From: Akkermansia muciniphila
GTDB taxonomy: Bacteria; Verrucomicrobiota; Verrucomicrobiia; Verrucomicrobiales; DEV007
Direction: 5' to 3'
DNA length: 64,000 nucleotides
NCBI GenBank assembly: GCA_945883495.1
Contig: CAMCXS010000010.1
Coordinates: 31,003 to 95,002 of the forward strand
Shown here one piece after another: positions 27,679-37,021 of this stretch. The position numbers and the translations under genes were made by a program. The notes below the pieces were generated by a model. The model was not told the DNA's origin, ran no database searches, and worked only from the letters and a program-made list of their open reading frames with translations. Within the stretch, counting starts at the first letter, position 1, and the number at the start of each line of letters is the position of its first letter.

Positions 27679-28839
27679 ATGAATGCCCTCCGCCATCCCT
27701 GGCTCAATTTTATTTTGCTCGGTTCCCTTCTCCTCCTCGTCGCGCTTTCGTTCCGCGACCCCGCGCAGGCCCAGCTCCCCGCTCCAGCCCCTTCCGTGCC
27801 TCGGGCCGACGTCCAACCCGCCGAACCGCTCCCCCCGAGCCTCCCAACCGGCCTTTCTCCCGACGAACTCAGCAACATCAATATCTTTGAGACCAGTTCG
27901 CCCTCCGTTGTTCACATTCAAAGCACCGCTACCGTCCGCCGCGACATGTTCTCCATGAACGTGACCCGCATCCCCGCCGGCTCCGGCACGGGCTTCATCT
28001 GGGATCAACAGGGCCACGTCGTGACCAATTTCCACGTGGTTCAACAGCAGATCGAGGACGCACGCTTCTCCCTCGAGGTCATCCTCAACGACCAATCCTC
28101 CTGGCCCGCCGAAGTCGTGGGCCATGAACCCGACAAGGACGTTGCCGTCCTCAAAATCAAGGCTCCCGCCGAGAAACTCCGGCCCCTCAAACTCGGCACG
28201 TCCACCGATCTCCGCGTCGGCCAACGCGTCCTCGCCATCGGGAACCCCTTCGGTCTCGACCAAACCCTCACCACCGGCGTCATCAGCGGGCTCGGCCGGG
28301 AAATCGAAAGCGTCTCCGGCCGCACCATCCAAGGCGTGATCCAGACCGACGCCGCCATCAACCCCGGGAACTCCGGCGGTCCGCTCCTCGATAGCTCCGG
28401 CCGCTTGATCGGCGTCAACACCGCCATCTACAGCCCTTCGGGCGCCTACGCAGGGGTCGGGTTCGCCGTCCCTGCGGATGAAGTGAACCGCGTCGTTCCC
28501 CAACTTATTGAGTTCGGCCGGGTCATCCGTCCCGTCCTCGGCATCACCTTAGCGGACGACGCCATCCTCCGCCGCATCGGAGGCGAAGGCGCCCTGGTCA
28601 TCAGCGTCCAAGCCGGAAGTGGCGCCCAAAAGGCCGGCCTCCTACCGACCACCCGGGACAACCGCGGCCGAGTCAATCTCGGCGACATCATCGTGCGCGT
28701 GGATACCAAAGAAATCTCCGATTCCAACGACCTCTTCACCGTGCTCGATCGCAAAGCCATCGGGGATACCGTAAACGTCACCGTCATCCGCCGCGGCAAG
28801 GAAGTGACCGTGCCCATCACGCTGTCAGCCTCGAAGTGA
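27679..28839 (+). CDS. HtrA/DegP-like periplasmic serine protease with PDZ domain
   Basis: The 386-residue protein has an N-terminal signal or anchor (residues 8-24) and a proline-rich linker. A trypsin-like protease domain follows with the catalytic triad His119 (TNFHVV), Asp154 (DKDVAV) and Ser232 (GNSGGP). One PDZ domain (about 285-380) completes it. HtrA proteases degrade or refold damaged envelope proteins. I chose ATG 27679 because it begins the hydrophobic leader; the frame upstream from a TTG at 27640 lacks coding character. Confidence 0.93.
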   Translation: MNALRHPWLNFILLGSLLLLVALSFRDPAQAQLPAPAPSVPRADVQPAEPLPPSLPTGLSPDELSNINIFETSSPSVVHIQSTATVRRDMFSMNVTRIPAGSGTGFIWDQQGHVVTNFHVVQQQIEDARFSLEVILNDQSSWPAEVVGHEPDKDVAVLKIKAPAEKLRPLKLGTSTDLRVGQRVLAIGNPFGLDQTLTTGVISGLGREIESVSGRTIQGVIQTDAAINPGNSGGPLLDSSGRLIGVNTAIYSPSGAYAGVGFAVPADEVNRVVPQLIEFGRVIRPVLGITLADDAILRRIGGEGALVISVQAGSGAQKAGLLPTTRDNRGRVNLGDIIVRVDTKEISDSNDLFTVLDRKAIGDTVNVTVIRRGKEVTVPITLSASK

Positions 28840-28904
28840 CTTCGTCCGGCCAACCGCCACTTGCCAGAACCGGGCCAGTGGAGCGATGATCGGCGGCGCG
28901 GCGA

Positions 28905-29645
28905 ATGACGATCGAACGGGATGAAAATGGGCGGCCTTACTTTGGCCGTTGGGAAACGGCGATTCAGGTCCTGATCGTCCTGAATTTGGTCACATTCGCC
29001 CTGGAGACGCTTCCTGACCTGAGCCACCAGGCGACGCGCCTCCTCAACGGTTTCGAGCTCTTCTCCGTCACGATCTTCCTGGCGGAGTACGCTCTCCGAG
29101 TCCGCTTCTCGCGGCCCCATCAAGGCTATGTCTTTTCGTTTTTCGGCATCATCGACCTGCTCTCGATCTTGCCGTCCCTCCTCGCGCTGAACGTCGATCT
29201 GCGCTCCATCCGAATCTTCCGGCTGTTGCGTCTATTCCGGATTCTCAAATTAGCCCGCTATGGTCCAACCGTCCGGCGCCTCCAACGCGCGTTCGAGATC
29301 GCCCGGGACGAACTGGTCGTTTTTGGAGCGGTATCGGTCATCTTTCTCTACCTTGCCGCCGTCGGCATCTACCACTTCGAGCACGACGCGCAGCCGGAAG
29401 TCTTCTCCTCCGTGTTCCACAGCCTCTGGTGGGCGACGACGACGTTCACCACCGTTGGCTACGGGGATGCCTATCCGGTCACGGTTGGCGGCCGGTTGTT
29501 CACCTTCGTCGTCTTGGTATTTGGGCTCGGTATCGTGGCGGTACCAACTGGATTGATTGCCGCCGCCTTGACGAAGGCCCGCGAAGAGGAGCGCCAAGCC
29601 GCTGCCTCCGCCCCCGCGCGCAAACGGCGAGTCAAACAGCCATAA
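28905..29645 (+). CDS. Voltage-gated potassium channel subunit
   Basis: The 246-residue protein has the six-helix Kv layout. An arginine-rich S4 voltage sensor (regularly spaced Arg from R100 to R118, pattern RIFRLLRLFRIL) is followed by S5, a pore loop with the selectivity filter T-V-G-Y-G-D (residues 183-188) and S6. The C-terminal tail is short and basic, with no RCK domain. It is convergent with the sulfotransferase gene. Confidence 0.93.
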   Translation: MTIERDENGRPYFGRWETAIQVLIVLNLVTFALETLPDLSHQATRLLNGFELFSVTIFLAEYALRVRFSRPHQGYVFSFFGIIDLLSILPSLLALNVDLRSIRIFRLLRLFRILKLARYGPTVRRLQRAFEIARDELVVFGAVSVIFLYLAAVGIYHFEHDAQPEVFSSVFHSLWWATTTFTTVGYGDAYPVTVGGRLFTFVVLVFGLGIVAVPTGLIAAALTKAREEERQAAASAPARKRRVKQP

Positions 29646-29664
29646 GCCAACAATCCAGCTCCCT

Positions 29665-30840
29665 TCACCCCACCACTTCGATGTGGCCAGGTAGCTCGCT
29701 AGGCCATTCCCGGAAGGAGAAGTCCCACTCCCGCTGAATGCGGTCCACGGTGGCTCGTGGCATTCGGTGCTTGTTGCGTTCGTAATTCTGAAGGCTGTCG
29801 GCGTAGGGATCGATTTTGGCGAACGCCTCGGCCTGATTCGGAAGCTTCAGGTAGTCGTAAATGCGCCGGATCTCCTCGTGGGGAGTCGCGGTGATCGCCT
29901 CGTAGGTGGTTTCCACCAAGTCCGCGGAGGGAATGGCGGGCCGTTGCTCCAGATACCCCGTGAGCAGGCGACGGTATTTGTGAAAGACCATCTCCTCGAA
30001 GTTGATGTCGTGGAAATCTTGCCAGGCGAAGGCCTGCATCAGCCGGAAGTAGCGGTTTAGGCTGGACGCGTAAACCTCATACGGATTGCGATGGATGTAG
30101 ATGAACCGGGCCCCCGGGAACAATTCCTTAAGTAGCTGGATTCTCGCCGTGGAAGGCGGATTTTTGAAGAGCAGCTGCTTGCCACCGTGCGCCAAACTCA
30201 GCTTTTTGACCAACGTAAGGTAGGCTTGCTTGAAGCCCTCGAGCTCCTCGACCGTGACCCCCTCAAAAAACACCGTGCGAGCGAAATGGCGCAGCATGTT
30301 TTGGGGGAAGTAATAGGCCGCATAGTAACCGAGCGGATTCAAACTCCCCAGTGCCATTTCCTCCTCTTGCGGGGTGTCGATCGTCAGTTCCACGTTGTCA
30401 TAGCCGCGCTTCTTCGGCAGCACGCTGGCCACGAGATCCCGGGCCATTCCTTTGGTGCCGCCCCCCAGAAGGTTGTGCGGCAGCGCCGTCTGCCCGAAGT
30501 CCAAAAAGCGGAACTGCGGATCTTGGCTGAGCACATTGTGCAAGTGCGTCGTCCCGCTGCGCCAATGCCCCACGATGAACACCGGATCCACCGGGATCTG
30601 ATGCCTCTGCACCCTTGCCCCCCACCGGAGCTTCTCCATGCAGCTGAACGGGTGACGCGCCAATACAGATAGCACCGCGATGACCCGCTGCGGCCGGCTC
30701 CGGCTGCTAAAGCCCGAATTTTGGGAAAGGTGCGCCAAGAACGTATCTACATCGCACCCGCCGAGCGGATGGAGAATCGGGGGACGCTCTTTGAGAGCCC
30801 GTTCCACCGACCATCGGGTTCCTTCACCAGTTCCACTCAT
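29665..30840 (-). CDS. PAPS-dependent sulfotransferase family protein
   Basis: The 391-residue protein has the 5'-phosphosulfate-binding loop GHWRSGTTHL (about residue 90) and the 3'-phosphate region FIYIHRNPYEVYAS (about 245-258), diagnostic of the sulfotransferase superfamily. Such enzymes transfer sulfate from PAPS to carbohydrate, lipid or small-molecule acceptors. The acceptor cannot be told. It stands alone on the minus strand, with no PAPS synthesis gene nearby. Confidence 0.88.
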   Translation of the reverse strand: MSGTGEGTRWSVERALKERPPILHPLGGCDVDTFLAHLSQNSGFSSRSRPQRVIAVLSVLARHPFSCMEKLRWGARVQRHQIPVDPVFIVGHWRSGTTHLHNVLSQDPQFRFLDFGQTALPHNLLGGGTKGMARDLVASVLPKKRGYDNVELTIDTPQEEEMALGSLNPLGYYAAYYFPQNMLRHFARTVFFEGVTVEELEGFKQAYLTLVKKLSLAHGGKQLLFKNPPSTARIQLLKELFPGARFIYIHRNPYEVYASSLNRYFRLMQAFAWQDFHDINFEEMVFHKYRRLLTGYLEQRPAIPSADLVETTYEAITATPHEEIRRIYDYLKLPNQAEAFAKIDPYADSLQNYERNKHRMPRATVDRIQREWDFSFREWPSELPGHIEVVG

Positions 30841-30907
30841 CCGGCCAACCTATTCACCCCGGGAGCTTTGAAAAAAAAGTGTTTTCACCATGATTTTTCA
30901 CCTACGT

Positions 30908-31288
30908 TCAAGATCGCAGGAAGACCGTTACCTGATAAGCTCCCGTCAACGCGATTAGACCCGCCGCCACGCTGCCTCCCGCGTTGAGTGCTGCCAGCCC
31001 GATGTGTCCATGCCGCCACATCTGGAAGGTGTCGCCGCTCAAAGTGGAAAAGGTCGTCAAGCTCCCTAGAAATCCGGTCACCACCAGCAAGCGCACCTCA
31101 TCCGAGATCCAGCGCGTCTGCTCCGTCAGGGCGATTACGATGCCCATCATGGCGCATCCAACCATGTTCACCACAAAGATCCCCCACGGAAAGCCAGCCC
31201 CCGCCCATCTGGTAATGCACCCAGCCACACCGTAGCGAGCCAATGCCCCAGCGATTCCCCCCAAACTCACGAGCAAACACGCTTTCAC
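30908..31288 (-). CDS. crcB: Fluoride channel CrcB/Fluc
   Basis: The 126-residue protein has four membrane helices and the Fluc signatures: GGIAGALARYG at the N-terminus, GIFVVNMVGC in helix 2, and TGFLGSLTTFSTLS with the polar track in helix 3. It dimerises to export fluoride passively. The open frame extends to 31486, but I place the start at the GTG at 31288, which gives the standard family length. I looked upstream for a fluoride riboswitch and saw none. Confidence 0.9.
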   Translation of the reverse strand: MKACLLVSLGGIAGALARYGVAGCITRWAGAGFPWGIFVVNMVGCAMMGIVIALTEQTRWISDEVRLLVVTGFLGSLTTFSTLSGDTFQMWRHGHIGLAALNAGGSVAAGLIALTGAYQVTVFLRS

Positions 31289-31492
31289 CGGCTCGCAGCC
31301 AAGCCTGATTCTCGGAAGGTGCCAACTGCCATTCCACTTTGTTTTTGCCCGACGTGGCCAGCACACGCGCAGCAGTCTGTAGACGGAAACAGGGGAAGGA
31401 AAACCTAGTCGCCACTCACGGCCTCCGACACCACACGGAGACGCGCTCGACAAACCAGGCACGAAGGCGTGGAGACGGAGTTTCATTTCATC

Positions 31493-33115
31493 TCAATGGG
31501 CGCCCTCGACGGCCGCCGGGACCGTCTCTGGCAACCGAAATACCTCTTCCACGTCACCATCCGGAACAAACATGAAGCAGAGCGCCACGATCAGGGTTGG
31601 GATGATTGCGCCCAAGGCCAAGTAGAGAGGCTGCACGCCGTCTCCAAAAAAGCGTCCTAGAATGGCTTGCCCAGCCGGGTTCGGCGCGTTCGCGATCACG
31701 GTCAAGCCGCCCCCCGTCACCGCGCCGGCCAGCACCGCATACTTGATTTCCGCGCTCAATCCCTCCACTTGGCTCGCCAGGTACGTGATCGCCGCGTTGT
31801 CGTTGAACGAGGTCAAGATCGTCGCCCCGATGAACATCGGCCACTTCGTCAAGCTCGCCAGGATCGGGCCGAGCCACCAGCCCTGCAGGCCTCCGTGAAT
31901 CACCAAGCTCGCGAGGAAAAACCCGACAAGGATCGGCCCGCGCAGATTGATTTCGCTCTGGTGGTGGGCAGTGGCTTGCGAGAACGCCAGGAAGAAGAGA
32001 AACGCCCCCACGAAGAGCGGCGGGTAATGGGAAAACATCACCGTCCACGCCATGAACCCGAGATGAGTCACGGTCACGAACAACGGGATCGGCCGCTCCA
32101 CGAACTTCACGTCGCCCAAGCCGTCCCCATCATGGTCCTCCGCGCGGTGCATCATTGCCTCCAGTTCATTCCGGAAAATGAAGAAGTAAGCCATCGCTGA
32201 AATGACAATCCCGGTCAGAGCTTTGGCTCCGAAGTGTGCAAACATCTCCGGCGTAGTGAGGTCCCAAGCGCGGGCCACCATGAGCACCGGCGGTGCGGCG
32301 AAGTTCGTCATCACGCCCCCAACGGAAACATTCACGAACAACAACCCCAAGGTTCCATAGGCGAAGAGCTGAGAAGGCTTCAGCACGTAAAATTTCCGCG
32401 CCAGCAACATCGCGGAAATCGTCATCGCCCCCGGCTCGGTGATCAACGACCCAAGCAGCGGCCCGGCCATCATGATCGAGAGCCACCAAGCGGCTGGCGT
32501 CTCTTTTCCCGCCTTGGCGAAGAGACTCAGGCAACGCTCCGCGAACTGCAGAATGGGACGGGTGGAGGCCAACGCCATGATGATGACCACAAACAACGGC
32601 TCCGTGAAGTTCACATGATCCATCAGGTAGGTCTTCATCGACTCAACGCTGTGGAAGGCCGACATCGCCACGAGAAGCACGACCACCCAAATCCCAAAGA
32701 TCGCTTCCACCTCACCGAAGAAGTGGAGAATGGTGCCCCGGAAGCTGACGAGGTCCGTGGCATAGGTGGATTCCCCGCGGGCGGCCCGTTCCCGCCGGAC
32801 GTTGGCTTCATGGTCGTGCTGCACCTTGTGGGCCAGCTTGGTGATGTTGACCGCCGCGAAGGTGTGTAGAATCGCCAGCAAGAAAATGATCGAAGCCACC
32901 ACCAAGAACGGCTCCGCCTTGGCCCGGTAAGCCAATTTGGCCCCAGTCTCGATGATTCCCGCCTTCGCCTCCTCACCCGGGAATTCCTTCATCCGGGTGA
33001 TGAACTCCGGAGTGTGCGCGTGATGATGCGGATCCGCGGCCGCCGTGGCAAACGATGTCCATCCCAGACCGAGAAAAACGATCAGGAACCAGCAGGAAGA
33101 TTGGGGGAACCTCAT
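31493..33115 (-). CDS. Putative Na+/H+ antiporter
   Basis: The 540-residue polytopic protein has an N-terminal signal or leader, a His-rich patch (DPHHHAH), about 11-12 membrane helices and a charged loop (HRAEDHDGDGLGD). It matches the family annotated as putative Na+/H+ antiporter (Na_H_antiport_3 type), including the conserved LITEPGAMTI and NDNAAITYL segments. Such segments with acidic residues in broken helices resemble ion-binding sites in the IT superfamily. It is divergent from the ABC operon at 33301. Confidence 0.82.
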   Translation of the reverse strand: MRFPQSSCWFLIVFLGLGWTSFATAAADPHHHAHTPEFITRMKEFPGEEAKAGIIETGAKLAYRAKAEPFLVVASIIFLLAILHTFAAVNITKLAHKVQHDHEANVRRERAARGESTYATDLVSFRGTILHFFGEVEAIFGIWVVVLLVAMSAFHSVESMKTYLMDHVNFTEPLFVVIIMALASTRPILQFAERCLSLFAKAGKETPAAWWLSIMMAGPLLGSLITEPGAMTISAMLLARKFYVLKPSQLFAYGTLGLLFVNVSVGGVMTNFAAPPVLMVARAWDLTTPEMFAHFGAKALTGIVISAMAYFFIFRNELEAMMHRAEDHDGDGLGDVKFVERPIPLFVTVTHLGFMAWTVMFSHYPPLFVGAFLFFLAFSQATAHHQSEINLRGPILVGFFLASLVIHGGLQGWWLGPILASLTKWPMFIGATILTSFNDNAAITYLASQVEGLSAEIKYAVLAGAVTGGGLTVIANAPNPAGQAILGRFFGDGVQPLYLALGAIIPTLIVALCFMFVPDGDVEEVFRLPETVPAAVEGAH

Positions 33116-33300
33116 GGGCAGGAACTTCTACGAGCCTGCGCTCACTGTTTCGCTCAAGCAAGGGAAAAGAGCCTAGCCTTTCTCCGGGTATCGACGTTGT
33201 GCCCTTGCTTTCTCCCGTTCGAATTCATTCGCCAGATCGCCGTCCCACGCTACGCTAGGGGCGCCCGTATCCCCCGGCGGAGAGCCTTGCGTCCCCTCCT

Positions 33301-35346
33301 ATGCGCTGGTTGCGACTGTGTTTTTATTGCCTTCCCCTGCTCCTCATCGTGGCCGCCCAGTATTTCCTGGCCAGCTTGGGGCACAAGGAGCAAGCCGCCG
33401 CCGAGTCGATCACGTTCGCAATCACCACCGAACCCCTCGGCATCGACCCGCTCACCGAGCAGGATCCAGTGTCCGAGGAGATCGAAAGCCTTCTCTTCGA
33501 TACGTTGGTTGGCCGCGACCCGTCGCTGAAGCTGGAAGGCCGACTCGCGGAATCGTGGAACTTTTCCTCCCGCGCCCGCCTCTTTTGCATCTCAGAACGC
33601 TTCGCCATCCAAGCCTGGGCGGAAGTCGAGAAGAGCCGCGACCGCTGGCCGGAATGGGGCATCGTCCACGCCAGCCGGATCAAGGATGAGATCCGCCTGG
33701 AACTGGGTCATCACAATGCCTCCGCCGCGCCCCAACGCATCCTCGAACTGATCCCGGAAGACCTCCGTGCTCCGGTGAACGTTTGGCACATCTATGCCGG
33801 GCAGTTTCCTGTCGAGTCGTTCCACAACTTCCGCAAACAGGCCGTCGAGGGGTGGCAGGCCCGTCGCACGTGGTCAGGGGACGCGGAGTATGTCGAGGTC
33901 TGCTCGGCCGGGCACGAGTCGAACTTCGAGCGCGAACTGCGTCTCTACTACCAGTCCAACCCGCAGTTGAACCCGCGGATTGAGAAGCAGCCAGCACTGC
34001 CATACCTGTTCGAACCGGCGATGACGATGTTTCTGCGTCCTGGCGTGCGCTGGCACGATGGCCGCCCGCTCACAGTGGAAGACGTGCTTCACTCGATCGA
34101 ACTGGCGCGGGAAAGCCGCAACCACCCGGCCCTCTCCTCCGCCATCCGCTCCATGCTCTCCTTGGAACCGGCGGGGCCCCTCGCTTTCAAGGTCACCTAC
34201 CGGCAACCTTTCGCCCCGGCCCTGGAGGTTTGGGAACAGATCCGCATCCTCCCCAAACACGCTTGGCACGCCTACTCCCCGCAGATGCCCGAGCTCCGCC
34301 TCACCGGCACTGGCCCGTTTACGATCCGCGACTGGCGCCCCGGAGGCCCGATCGTTCTCGACCGGTTCCCAGGCTACTTCCGCAATCCGCCAGAGAACCA
34401 TCACCTCGTCTACAAGCGGGTGCTGGAGAACCGCCTCCGCCGCATCTTGTTTGAAATCGAAGCCATCGATTCCTACGAAGCTCATCCCGCCACCTACAGC
34501 CGCCTTGAGAAAAACCCCGACTTCGACCTCGTCCGCGGCCCGGCCACGCTGCACACCTACGTAGCCTGGAATCTCGATCACGAAGCGTTTCGCAATCCGG
34601 CGGTTCGCCAAGCGCTTGCCCAAGCGATCGATCCGCGCCAACTCATCGGCGAACTCCTGGCCGGTCAAGGCAAGCCAGTGAATCAGTTGTTTCATCCCAA
34701 CGCCGCTTTCTCCCCCGGCCCAATTCCCGGCACGCTCAGTTACAACCCCCAAGCCGCCCGCAAGGCCCTGGCCAGCGCGGGGTACGAAAACCGGCTCCGG
34801 TTCACCCTCACCGTCGTCGCCGGGGACGATTACCAGCGCGACGTGGCCCGCTACCTGCAACGGCAATGGCGCCGCATCGGTGTCCTCGTCCAGCTCCGCT
34901 TGGTTTCCTACGGCAAAATGTCCGGCATCCGCTCCGGAAATACCAGTTACGAGGCGGCCCTGCTCATTGACCCCCTGCCCCACCACATCGATCAGTTCAG
35001 CCGCTGGCACTCCTCGGAGATCGGCGAAGGACTGGGCAATTTCACACGGCTCCGCGAACCCGGGATCGACGGCCTCCTTGAAGGAATCCGCACCGCCTAT
35101 GATCCGGCGCGGCAATCGGAACTCGCCGGTCAACTGCAGAAGCAACTCTACGAGCTCCAGCCCTGCCTGCATCTCGCCCTTCGCGATACCGCGCGAGTGT
35201 TTCACCCAGGCCGCGCGGAAGTCGTGGACAAAGGCCGGGCCGGAGCGGCCCAATCGCGTCCGATCGGCTCCAGCCTGCTTTCCCTGACCCACGATTTGGC
35301 CTGGTGGGCGGAACGGTCAACCCAGCCGGAGGACTCCTCCCCGTGA
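33301..35346 (+). CDS. Family 5 (peptide-type) ABC substrate-binding protein, with large insertion
   Basis: The 681-residue protein has an N-terminal hydrophobic anchor with no lipobox. The SBP_bac_5 landmarks are ITFAITTEPLGIDPL, RPGVRWHDGRPLTVEDV, a GTGPF loop and the FRNPAVRQALAQAID segment. Compared with the usual ~530 residues, about 150-160 extra residues (roughly 95-250) lie between the first lobe strand (LAESW) and the WHDG motif. It should capture a peptide or similar ligand for the permeases encoded immediately downstream, 1 base after its stop. Confidence 0.87.
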   Translation: MRWLRLCFYCLPLLLIVAAQYFLASLGHKEQAAAESITFAITTEPLGIDPLTEQDPVSEEIESLLFDTLVGRDPSLKLEGRLAESWNFSSRARLFCISERFAIQAWAEVEKSRDRWPEWGIVHASRIKDEIRLELGHHNASAAPQRILELIPEDLRAPVNVWHIYAGQFPVESFHNFRKQAVEGWQARRTWSGDAEYVEVCSAGHESNFERELRLYYQSNPQLNPRIEKQPALPYLFEPAMTMFLRPGVRWHDGRPLTVEDVLHSIELARESRNHPALSSAIRSMLSLEPAGPLAFKVTYRQPFAPALEVWEQIRILPKHAWHAYSPQMPELRLTGTGPFTIRDWRPGGPIVLDRFPGYFRNPPENHHLVYKRVLENRLRRILFEIEAIDSYEAHPATYSRLEKNPDFDLVRGPATLHTYVAWNLDHEAFRNPAVRQALAQAIDPRQLIGELLAGQGKPVNQLFHPNAAFSPGPIPGTLSYNPQAARKALASAGYENRLRFTLTVVAGDDYQRDVARYLQRQWRRIGVLVQLRLVSYGKMSGIRSGNTSYEAALLIDPLPHHIDQFSRWHSSEIGEGLGNFTRLREPGIDGLLEGIRTAYDPARQSELAGQLQKQLYELQPCLHLALRDTARVFHPGRAEVVDKGRAGAAQSRPIGSSLLSLTHDLAWWAERSTQPEDSSP

Positions 35347-35347
35347 C

Positions 35348-36226
35348 ATGATCCACCTCTTCGCCAAACACTTCTTACTCACCGCCGGCCGGCTGCTGGT
35401 GCTCTGCGTGGCGATTTTCCTGATCCTGCGCTCGGCGGAAACCTACTACGACCGGGATCTTTCGTTTGTGGAATTCATCCAGGCAGTCTTTTCCGGCCGG
35501 TTGGTACGGGCACCTGGATTAACCGGCCTGCCGACGCTCACCACCGCCTTTCTCTACAGCATGACCACGCTACTCATTTCCCTGGTCTTGAGCTACGGAT
35601 TTGGCGGGCCGCTGGGCATCCTCCTTGGACGCTACCGGATGGGTTGGCTCCAGGTCCTCGGACACATCGTCATTAGCGTGGCCTTGGCCATTCCCGCCTT
35701 TCTGGTTGCCTATGCCGTGCTCTACGTGAGCATCTCCGATTGGGGAATCTTCGTTGGCGGCGAGTCCGCCCTTGTCGCGGGAAGCAGCCCTCGCGCGTTC
35801 GCCGGCCAGTGCCTCCTTTTGGCGGTCCCCCTCTCGCTTCCCGGGATCGGGTTGATCGCCCGCCAAGTATCGCAAACCGTCTTCAACGCATTCCCCGAAG
35901 GCTCTTTGCGCGCTTTCCGCTCCCTGGGAATCACACAACGCGCCCTGTTCGACACCGTGATCGCCTCTGCGATCTGGGCTCCCTTGCTGCGCGCCCTTCC
36001 CTTCCTGCTTTCTCTCTACCTGAGCGTCCTGATCGTCACGGAAACGGCCTTCTTCATTCCCGGGTTCGGGTATTCTATTTTCAAAGCAGCCAAGGAATCC
36101 GATCTCCAAAGTCTTGCCGTTCTCAGCCTCTGGTCCAGCACTGCCCTGCTCCTCGCCAACTCATTCGTCGATGCCATGGTGGAATGGCTCGACAGCCGAA
36201 CCCCGTCTCTTGCCGATACGAAATGA
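35348..36226 (+). CDS. Peptide-type ABC transporter permease (DppB-like)
   Basis: The 292-residue membrane protein has six helices and the coupling EAA-type motif near residues 180-200 (EGSLRAFRSLGITQRALF). It corresponds to the DppB/OppB position in dipeptide transporters. It begins 1 base after the substrate-binding gene, and its stop overlaps the next start (ATGA at 36223). Expression of the four genes is therefore likely coupled. Confidence 0.85.
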   Translation: MIHLFAKHFLLTAGRLLVLCVAIFLILRSAETYYDRDLSFVEFIQAVFSGRLVRAPGLTGLPTLTTAFLYSMTTLLISLVLSYGFGGPLGILLGRYRMGWLQVLGHIVISVALAIPAFLVAYAVLYVSISDWGIFVGGESALVAGSSPRAFAGQCLLLAVPLSLPGIGLIARQVSQTVFNAFPEGSLRAFRSLGITQRALFDTVIASAIWAPLLRALPFLLSLYLSVLIVTETAFFIPGFGYSIFKAAKESDLQSLAVLSLWSSTALLLANSFVDAMVEWLDSRTPSLADTK

Positions 36227-37011
36227 GGTTATCCTTGACCACGTTCTTCCTTCTGGCTGCCTTGGCGCTCGCTTGCCTGGCTCCGTTGACAGCGCAGCCC
36301 GCCCCCGGCGAAGTCCTGGTCACCTCGCCGGAAGACCTGCCCGCCCCGGTGGAACAGCCGCGGAGCGTCGAGCCGGTGCGGGACGTCCAGCAAGCAGCGG
36401 CGAATTCAATTCTAACCAGCTTGGTCGTAGCTGTAATCACGTATTCCCTGGCCCTGGCTCATGCCTTCAGCGTTCTTTACTTTGGGAATTGGACCCGGCG
36501 CATCCTGCAGTTCTCGCTGAGCACACTGCTCTCCGTTTCCCCGATGGTTCTGCTCCTGGTGATCTACGCCGCGAAGAACGACGTCGGCCTTCTCATCGTG
36601 CTTTTCCTAGCCATTGCCGTTTATCCGCTGACGGCGCGGCTTCTCCTCAACCGCATTCACGATGCCGCGCCAGATTTTCACTTCCTTCAGGCCAAGATTC
36701 TTGGCCACGGCCCGCTCGGCGTGTTCTTTGGTTACGCTTGGCCGCGATTCCTGCCACTGACCTTGCCGTTCTTTTTCCTCGGCTTCATTTACTCGTTGCT
36801 CATGGAGTCAATGTTCAGTTCACTCGGCTTGGTCAGCTTTCCCCACGGCGAAACCTGGGGCAGCCTGATCCATCGAGGGCTGGATGAACTGTTGGATCAC
36901 CCCGGAGCGGTCTTCGCACCAGGAATTGCCATCATGGGCACCACCCTGGCCGCCTATGCCTGCATCCCAGTCTTCGACAAATTACTCGCCGTCCCAGCGG
37001 AGCTGAATTGA
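36223..37011 (+). CDS. Peptide-type ABC transporter permease (DppC-like)
   Basis: The 262-residue protein starts with ATG at 36223, overlapping the previous stop. An N-terminal hydrophobic segment is followed by a Pro/Glu-rich periplasmic stretch (PGEVLVTSPEDLPAPVEQ) and five further helices. The coupling-loop region reads AKILGHGPLGVFFGYAWPRFLP. The canonical DppC 'GTD..GRD' segment is not seen, so it is a divergent member. It pairs with the DppB-like permease just upstream. Confidence 0.78.
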   Translation: MRLSLTTFFLLAALALACLAPLTAQPAPGEVLVTSPEDLPAPVEQPRSVEPVRDVQQAAANSILTSLVVAVITYSLALAHAFSVLYFGNWTRRILQFSLSTLLSVSPMVLLLVIYAAKNDVGLLIVLFLAIAVYPLTARLLLNRIHDAAPDFHFLQAKILGHGPLGVFFGYAWPRFLPLTLPFFFLGFIYSLLMESMFSSLGLVSFPHGETWGSLIHRGLDELLDHPGAVFAPGIAIMGTTLAAYACIPVFDKLLAVPAELN

Positions 37012-37021
37012 GCTGATCTCG

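Noticed and set aside
31289..31492. Search for a fluoride riboswitch before crcB
   Set aside because: The 5' region was read by eye on the gene strand. The conserved GG..AUGG/AAAC-type pseudoknot elements were not found.
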